Of a stretch of 64,000 nt of DNA, positions 57,510-64,000 are shown in pieces (the first letter of the stretch is position 1; each line of letters opens with the position of its first letter). Below the pieces are notes generated by a model. It was given only the letters and a program-made list of their open reading frames with translations. It was not told the DNA's origin and searched no databases. Made by a program: the position numbers and the translations under genes. This DNA comes from Manduca sexta. Its lineage: Eukaryota > Arthropoda > Insecta > Lepidoptera > Sphingidae. The DNA lies in the NCBI RefSeq assembly GCF_014839805.1, contig NC_051134.1, positions 5,549,170 through 5,613,169 on the forward strand, read 5' to 3'.

Positions 57510-58699
57510 TTCTACCCAACATTATAATTTCCTGTAATTGTAATTTTTCTTGTTATAAAAATTATAATATATTACTAAAGAGTTTAGTATTATTTTAAGT
57601 AACAGAGTTTAATTCATTTTCATGTTTCAAATATGCCACTTTGCGCCACCTAGAATCGGTTATCAAAATATAATGCAATATTTTTCCACTAGATGGCAGT
57701 AACCAATAAAAAACTGGTAAAATATTTTGTCTACCCTACATTGAACCACTTTGTAAAATGAGGTAAAATCACAAAGAATTAAAAACATGCATATTATGTT
57801 CATCCATATTATTAAAAAGATATGGCTAAAGACCTACAAAATAACTGATAAACATTATTTTTAATATCATACCTAATTATAATAATTCATGCATATAATA
57901 ATATCACAAGAAATTAAAATTCAAAATAAATTCAGTCAGTCAAGTCAGAATATTTTACAAGAAAGTATCAATAAGGTTGGTATCAATAATAAGACTACAC
58001 CGGAGTTCATAATCTCAAATAACAGTTGGCAAGGGCCAATGAAATCTGAGCCACATGAGACACATACCTTTCAGTTGATCAAGTTAAACTACCCATTTTG
58101 CAATGACATTACCTCAAGTAGCTTTTATAAATTGCAAATTTATATCTATCTACTCCTTCAATTTATATTAATGTAGAGCATTGTCTCATAACAAAGAAGT
58201 TAAACCAGTAACTTAGGGGAAGTTTAACACAGCCTTTAAGTAGATTTACACTATTTTATTCAGATTACACTGTACTGGTTAGAATAATACATGGTAAAAA
58301 TCTACCCTGCAAGTACAAACAATTATAACTAAATTAGGACATATGCAGCAAATATTTCAGTATTGAACTAAGCACAAAAATATTTTGTCATTGGAATGAA
58401 AATATCTCTTTTAATTGCTTATAAAATTGCATTATAAATTTGATAAAATAATGTTTGGTAACAGAAATGTCTGAATTACCAAACATAATAAAAAATAGTT
58501 TTCAAAGCTTTAAAACCACTGCAAAAATTCAAATAAATGCTAAAAATGCTGCCATTTTAAAGTGGCAGTCCGCCATTTTGTGCAATATAATTGAGTTATC
58601 CCACTGAAATAAAAGCTGGAGTTAACATTTAAACTTTAATCACAAATGAATAATAAATAATCAGCAAGACACCTAAATAATATAAATTAATACATGGAT
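57510..58699. other. Convergent intergenic region
   Basis: 3' UTRs of the TMEM181-like gene (+) and the NRF1-like gene (-) meet here. AATAAA is at 57705-57710 on +; on - an AATAAA lies at 58260-58255, which would give that gene a 3' UTR of about 440 nt. The 95-codon ORF at 57889-58176 has no support. Confidence 0.5.
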
Positions 58700-60106
58700 T
58701 CAATCTATTGATATAGTCTGTAAATTGTTCAGTGTGTGTGCGATTAGTATGACGGGATGGGGCTGGAGGACGGCAGGCGGCAGCGGGCGAGGGCGCACGC
58801 CGCAGGGCTGCGCCCTCGCCACTGGTGCCACCGTCCGCCGCAGCACCGCGCCTCCACGCATAACACACGTCACAGTTGCGCGCGGGTCACAGTTCTCATT
58901 TACACTAGGAGTCTCATCGTCTGAACACAGGTCAATCACTTCACATTCCTCTGATCTCTTTAAAGGATCTGTATGCTTCATCTCGACATCCATCGGGTGA
59001 TCACTGTCAACATTATCTACAAATATGATGTCCTTATCATCTGCTTGAATTTTACTTTCAGATTCCTTTCTTAGATTGTCAATGTATTCATACATTTTGT
59101 CCAAGGACATTCTTTCTACAGCAACTTTGATAGGTCTACATTTTAACAGTAATAGCTGAGCTTTTATGTCGAGTATTTTCTTTTTTCTCTGAGTAGGGAA
59201 TATATGTTTCCTGTGCCAGTAGTCTATGGGCCTCCTGTACCGCACAGGAAATTGATGGCTTCTAAATTTACTAACTACATTTTTGCTAATTGGTGTGGAT
59301 GTGCAGCAGAATCGTTCAATTCTCTCTCTGCTAAAACTCAGATCCCGTTGAGTTGATGGTTTAACATTTTTAATATAAGCCAGAGATGAAAAAGGATATG
59401 GAGGCCCTCTATCTACATTGGCTGCATTACGTACATTCTTAGGTTTGGACTCTGCATCATAAATCACAGGCGGAGACTCTTCCTTCTTCTCACCAATACG
59501 CTGAAGCTTAAGAGCAGATAGTAAATCTTGCAGGCCAGTGCTACAAGTGCTTGGTGGCACTTGCTCATTGTTACAGAGCCTCTCGTGAGCTTTCAATACA
59601 TCTAAATTGTCGAAGTGGCTGTCACAGTTATCACAAAGGTAGATGTCGGCGGCGCGCACCAGCGGTTCGTCGAGCTCCTTGGGCGCGCCGCGGTCGTAGA
59701 AGATGTTTTCGTTGCGGAAGGTGACCAACAAGCGGCCGTTGGGCCGATAATAGAGTGAGGTGGTCTGGTCGCGGTTGTCCACATAGCGCAGGCGATTGCT
59801 CGGATAGCGCGCTAGTTGTGCCGAAAACACTAGCAGAAACGCACTCTTGTGGAACTCGTAGCACTTTTTGACGACTCTCTTCAATCTCGTCTCCCAGTCT
59901 TTGGGCACGTCGGGCGGCCTCACGAACGGGTGGGAGAACGCGACGTCGCGCGGCCACCACGGCGGCTGCCGGATATCCTTCGCCGTGTCGTGGCCCCAGG
60001 AACATGTCACCATGAATGTTATGAACTTCTCCAGTTCGCCGGCGGAAATTTTCGACAGCGCCGTCGGGTTGCCGTTGGCGAACAGGAGCGGCAGGTTGGC
60101 GATCAT
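58700..60106 (-). CDS. NRF1/Ewg-like DNA-binding protein with C2HC finger
   Basis: Intronless, 468 codons, ATG at 60106. Residues about 24-94 resemble part of the NRF1/Ewg DNA-binding domain: [LF]-x-x-F-I at 26-30, PPWWPRD at 48-54 and RVVKKCYEFHK with LLVF at 77-94 correspond to the P-x-WWP-x-D and IVKNCYKxH segments of NRF1. A finger C158-x2-C161-x12-H174-x3-C178 follows. Further on are a basic stretch (RRPIDYWHRKHIFPTQRKKK, 291-310), a coiled-coil-prone helix (330-350) and VIDLCSDDE (390-398), which has the form of a SUMO-interaction motif. It is likely a nuclear protein. It is shorter and more divergent than NRF1 itself, so a paralogue or separate family is possible. ORFs in other frames here are shadows. 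Confidence 0.75.
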   Translation of the reverse strand: MIANLPLLFANGNPTALSKISAGELEKFITFMVTCSWGHDTAKDIRQPPWWPRDVAFSHPFVRPPDVPKDWETRLKRVVKKCYEFHKSAFLLVFSAQLARYPSNRLRYVDNRDQTTSLYYRPNGRLLVTFRNENIFYDRGAPKELDEPLVRAADIYLCDNCDSHFDNLDVLKAHERLCNNEQVPPSTCSTGLQDLLSALKLQRIGEKKEESPPVIYDAESKPKNVRNAANVDRGPPYPFSSLAYIKNVKPSTQRDLSFSRERIERFCCTSTPISKNVVSKFRSHQFPVRYRRPIDYWHRKHIFPTQRKKKILDIKAQLLLLKCRPIKVAVERMSLDKMYEYIDNLRKESESKIQADDKDIIFVDNVDSDHPMDVEMKHTDPLKRSEECEVIDLCSDDETPSVNENCDPRATVTCVMRGGAVLRRTVAPVARAQPCGVRPRPLPPAVLQPHPVILIAHTLNNLQTISID

Positions 60107-62239
60107 CGTTCCCGCTGATGCTTATGGTCATCGCAATGCGAGAGCGGGCAGCGCCTGCGATCTCTCGCCGCGCACGTACACCGATAATTTTAATGTTTCG
60201 CAGTCCATAGCGTGGCTCGCACTTCTCGACATTTATCGCACATAAGTTTTGTCACAACTCGTATCGATACACAGATGATAGTCAAATACAACATTCACCA
60301 AAGTTAATTGAGTCCAATTTACAAAATTCGGAAAGCGAGAAATCATTTGTGGAAAAGAGAAAGATCCATAGATCCACAGACTTCATAGATCTTTTGTTAC
60401 GTCGTATTTTCTATGCGCAGGACGCAAGGAGGCAGGGTCAATCAAGTCGCGCGAGACGCCATGAAATTTCTTTTGAGGAATTACGAACCTACACGGATCG
60501 GGAACGGTACGATTTCTACTTGCTTTGCTATTGGCCGAATACTTCCAATTTAATTGTGTTCATATAAAATAACCAATCACGTGCGAGCTCATGCTTGGCG
60601 TCATATTACGTTCCAAGAAGCACGTCTTTTTATTTATTTGCTGCGTTTATTTGTAATTATATCTACGCATTTTATTATATGTATGTTATGAATTAATTAT
60701 TTAAAAAGAAAAATTGTTTAAAGTTGCACTCTTAATTGTATAAATCAATATAATCATAATTCATCGGAAACTAAACAGCAATTGCCTATTGCATAAATGC
60801 ATATTATAGATAACCATTTTATTTTCTCCGAATATAAAAACCGTGGTTGACACCAAACGAAGACAACAAAACAGAAATCGTTTGCACGGTAAATCTGTAA
60901 AATAGTTAGGAAAGAAATGATATGAAAAATCCTTCTAATGTAATATAGAATTTATTACATTATAAAATCATAAAAAAGTTGATTCGCGTGTAAGTAATTT
61001 TATTGCAGTATGTAGCAGGTACCTATACAATAAATTTTAATGATATATAATTATATATATATTAGGTACTGATCTTCTGCAATAAAATATACCTATATTA
61101 AAAAATTATATAAAAAATATATATAATGGCAATATGGTGAATGTGTTGCCCGTTATGAAAATAATCACTACATAGCTCAGAGAGAAATAATAAAAATAGT
61201 AGCTTCTCGTATTCTGTATAAAGAAACAATTGATGACTAACCAACTAGTCGAGGTATTAAAAACGTGCAAATCACTTTATGGAAAATATATGAAGTATTT
61301 TTCATTGGTGTTTTGCTATTTCACGGTAGTTTGCATAACCATCGCATGAGCCCAAATTTTTTGTATGACAGTCTTCCCAATGTCCACTCTATAGTATAAT
61401 CTTAGAACTCTTACTTTTGCCTAAAACTCACCAATTCCTGAGAACTGTAAACTTGGACATGGAGTTATCAATATTTTACAATATTATAGAAGTCTGTAGA
61501 TGGATCGATATAGTCTTTTTCAACCTTTTCTATTCGAGGAGTATAAGTAGTTATTTACAGAATATTAGAAGTTAAAAGTAGAATGTTTTTTTTTTTTTTT
61601 ATCTCTGGGCACTCTCGTAAAGGTTGCAGGAATCCACTGGACACAGACCGCTTGTAAAGGCTGGACCGTAAATCATTGGGAGGGACCTATGTTCAACTGT
61701 AGTTCCAAAGGCTGAAGAACAATGAAAAAGACAATGCTGTCACCCACTTATCGTTTCAGCGTTACTTAAAACATGTAGAACAATTAATATATATATAGTT
61801 CCAAGTGTTATGGACACATAGGGTTAAAATCAAAGACGACTTTCAATTAAATGTATGTAAGAATCTACAAATAATACCATCCTGAGATACCCGGAGTGAC
61901 AGAACTCCGGTTCTACGATAAAAACTTCTAGTTGTCAAAACTACATCAGCTGTCAACGACAGTGGACAGACCATTGGGACAGACCTAACGTCAATTGTCA
62001 TTGCTTGTCAGGTGATATTTTGTCAACTGTGAATTTCGGTGAAAACTACAGAAACATCACAAAACCTTTATATTTCGTACAGTTAAACAGTGATTAACTA
62101 ACGTATATCGTTAAATATTGACCTCTCATTGTTAACAATGCGCGTATTATAATAAGTTTACTTAAAGAAATGGTAAGAGTAATGATAAAAAAAACATCGG
62201 TTATAACAATATTATTCAAATATATTAGCATTATTTAAA
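60107..62239. other. Divergent intergenic region
   Basis: It should hold the promoters of the NRF1-like gene (-) and of the gene starting at 62240 (+). GC content is higher at 60107-60190. A decayed LINE end lies at 61603-61735. The ORF at 60349-60567 has no recognisable domain. Confidence 0.45.
61603..61735 (+). mobile_element. Decayed LINE 3'-end fragment
   Basis: GGTTGCAGGAATCCACTGGA, CAGACCGCTTGTAAAGGCTGG, AATCATTGGGAGGGACCTAT and GTTCCAAAGGCTGA follow the order of a very common lepidopteran LINE 3' coding end (…CTTGGGGGAGGCCTATGTCC…). Several frame breaks; 130 bp remains. Confidence 0.5.
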
Positions 62240-62310
62240 ATGCAGGATCAGGACAGCACGGATTCGTCGAGTTCGCCGTCGAATAATGGTAGCGACTGCG
62301 TTGACTTCGA
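62240..62310 (+). CDS. Putative first coding exon of an unidentified gene
   Basis: ATG at 62240 opens 23 codons rich in Ser, Asp and Asn (STDSSSSPSNNGSDC) and ends at a consensus donor GTAAGT (62311) in phase 2. The acidic Ser-rich start and strong donor, with a higher GC content than the surroundings, argue for a real exon. I do not recognise the protein; the gene continues beyond the window. Confidence 0.5.
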
Positions 62311-62934
62311 GTAAGTAGAGCCGATAATATCTGGTTCTTTGTTATTCTAAGCTTAACTTGTTTCGTGCTTTATATGTATGTATTTTTTTAATGACCTTTA
62401 CAGCGACTTAAGCATGACAAACGTGTATTCTTTGCTTAGTGTGGAGCTACTTTCAATATTTTTGTAATGTATAATATCAAATTAAGTAACTTGTGCTCCA
62501 AAGATATAAAAATATTTATAACATTTATGTTTATAAAACGTTGGCCGAACTTTTTTTATAGACATCGCATGTTTTGTAATAAAATATTCTTTTTTTTGCC
62601 TCCTATCGTTGCATTCAAACCTAGGAACTTGGGAACAATCTGGCACTAAGTCAATGCAAAATTATATCAATTTATTTAATATTATAAACAGTATTATTTA
62701 ATTATACCATCCAGTTATCATGGACACCTGATTTTTGTTACAATTGTCTCTCTATGTTAATATTATTTACAGAAATCTAAATATAGCATAGTCATAGAAT
62801 TAAAATGTTCATTGGCTTAATATGTCAAATTCATACATTGCATTCAAAATTTTATTACTGGAAAATGTTACACTATATTATGTGTAACATATAGCTGAAG
62901 ACAATACATATACATATACAAATATCACAACTTC

Positions 62935-63130
62935 ATTCCCAAAGTGTTACAAGGATGTGCAACCAGGGCACCCACTTTTCGCCATGTCTTCTCCATCTCA
63001 TTGAGTGAGCCTATCACAATCTTGCACATAAATTCTAGACTCTGCATATGAATTTAATATAATGAAAAGAAAACCCAATTTGATTTTGCATAACCTGGGG
63101 TTTGAATCAAATAGCAGAACCAGTTAGTCA
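62935..63130 (-). mobile_element. Decayed SINE family A
   Basis: CAGGGCACCCACTTTTCGCC, GAGTGAGCCTATCACAATCT and CATAAATTCTAGACTCTGCA follow the family order in reverse, with a B-box relic GGGGTTTGAATC. It lies in the presumed first intron of the edge gene. Confidence 0.6.
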
Positions 63131-63735
63131 ATATTAATAGTTATAACTATTCATATAACTTTTTAAATAGATTAAACTTAATAAATTTATTTCATTAACA
63201 ATTATTGTAATTTCCATAAAAGCTATAACTTAGATACAGTTAATGCCATCTGTAATTATTTAGTCAATTAAGATTGAAAACCAATTATACAATAAAATTC
63301 ATATAAACAATAGCAGTTAATAGTGTAAAAACTATTCTCTAGTGTTATTGGTTTAACATAAAAAAAACAATGTAATGAAAATAACATGGAATATGTTATG
63401 TTTAATTTTTATTAGTTCATTATTTGGAAGCGCGGACAGATTCGGCCAAATTAATTTACACACAACACAACACACATAAATATATATATATAGTATGTAT
63501 TCGAATATAAAATCTTTTCGGTGGGGGTAAAAGAAACTGTCAAATATTATTAAAAAAAAAAAAGAAGAATGACTATTTATTGAAGAAAAAACTACTATCG
63601 GAGTCGGCAAAGAGAATTATAATTTATAAATCGGAACAAAAGGGGCTCCCGGGAGCACATGCATTAAGAACAAGGAAATTGGGGTGAGTTTGTTTAGCTA
63701 TATATTAGTATGTATGTATAAGACCACACAGGATC

Positions 63736-63922
63736 GAGAAGTCCGCACGTTGGCCGAAGAAAAATTTATGTATTACCATCTATTACATAACATTTGGTCC
63801 TTCGAGCCGGATATACTGGTTTTAGCGGCTTCCGCTGATGTGCGGGGTTCTCTTTCTGTACAAAGAAAACACTATCGGTTCCTTCTCGAAGTATTCTGGC
63901 GGTGTATGAATACTTTGATAAG
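63736..63922 (+). CDS. Possible internal exon of the edge gene
   Basis: Between an acceptor-like ACCACACAG (ends 63735) and the donor GTAATA (about 63923) lies an open frame, DREVRTLAEEKFMYYHLL to FLLEVFWRCMNTLI, with leucine- and aromatic-rich, helix-like composition unlike the AT-rich chance ORFs around. The phase needed (0) does not match the 62240-62310 exon (phase 2), so another exon must intervene or one call is wrong. Product not recognised. Confidence 0.35.
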
Positions 63923-64000
63923 GTAATATTTATTCGTGGTTATGCGGATCATAAACACGAATAATATATATATTGCGGATTTTGCGGATAATATTGTTTA

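Noticed and set aside
59631..60245. ORFs of 89-166 codons in other frames over the NRF1-like gene
   Set aside because: They are shadows of the GC-rich 5' part of the 468-codon frame, which alone has recognisable motifs.
60349..60567. 72-codon plus ORF next to the NRF1-like promoter
   Set aside because: No homology recognised, no splice context, and charged low-complexity composition.

Overview
This 64-kb window is nuclear DNA of an insect, almost certainly a moth or butterfly (Lepidoptera). The base composition is AT-rich, genes are split into many short GC-richer exons with GT-AG introns, and the spaces are filled with repeat families that I associate with Lepidoptera: a tRNA-derived SINE ending in an RTE-like (TATG)n tail, a second SINE-like family ending near 'TATAATACAGGGCTG', Helitron-like elements that carry internal tandem units, R1-like and RTE-like LINE pieces, and several MITEs with visible target duplications. 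No bacterial operons, rRNA, tRNA genes or CRISPR arrays were seen.

Layout: positions 1-22038 hold no convincing exon and are repeat-rich. From 22039 to 42185 (+) lies an M1-family zinc aminopeptidase (aminopeptidase N-like), rebuilt here as 13 shared exons with consistent reading phase plus two alternative first exons. One first exon (22039-22235) encodes a type II membrane anchor; the other (24102-24167) encodes a cleavable signal peptide. Both end in phase 0 and both fit the shared second exon at 27091. The gene has GAMENWG, HELAH-x18-E and the catalytic Tyr. From 45446 to 57509 (+) lies a 12-exon gene for a TMEM181-like (Wntless/GOLD-domain seven-pass) membrane protein of 528 aa. From 60106 to 58700 (-) lies an intronless 468-aa gene with an NRF1/Ewg-like DNA-binding segment, a C2HC finger and a SUMO-interaction-like motif; it converges on the TMEM181-like gene. 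At the right edge a further gene seems to start at 62240 (+), but only its first coding exon and one possible later exon are visible.

The most striking structure is at 29137-30669: the last 63 coding bases of aminopeptidase exon 3, plus the following 59 bases of intron, are repeated 13 times with a 122-bp period and no difference that I could see. Each extra copy has a strong donor (GTAAGT), an AG acceptor, a CTCAC branch-point-like motif about 31 nt upstream, and a length (63 nt) and phase that keep the reading frame. The array could therefore be twelve 21-codon cassette exons separated by 59-nt minimal introns, or it could be a neutral or assembly-generated array. RNA data would decide.
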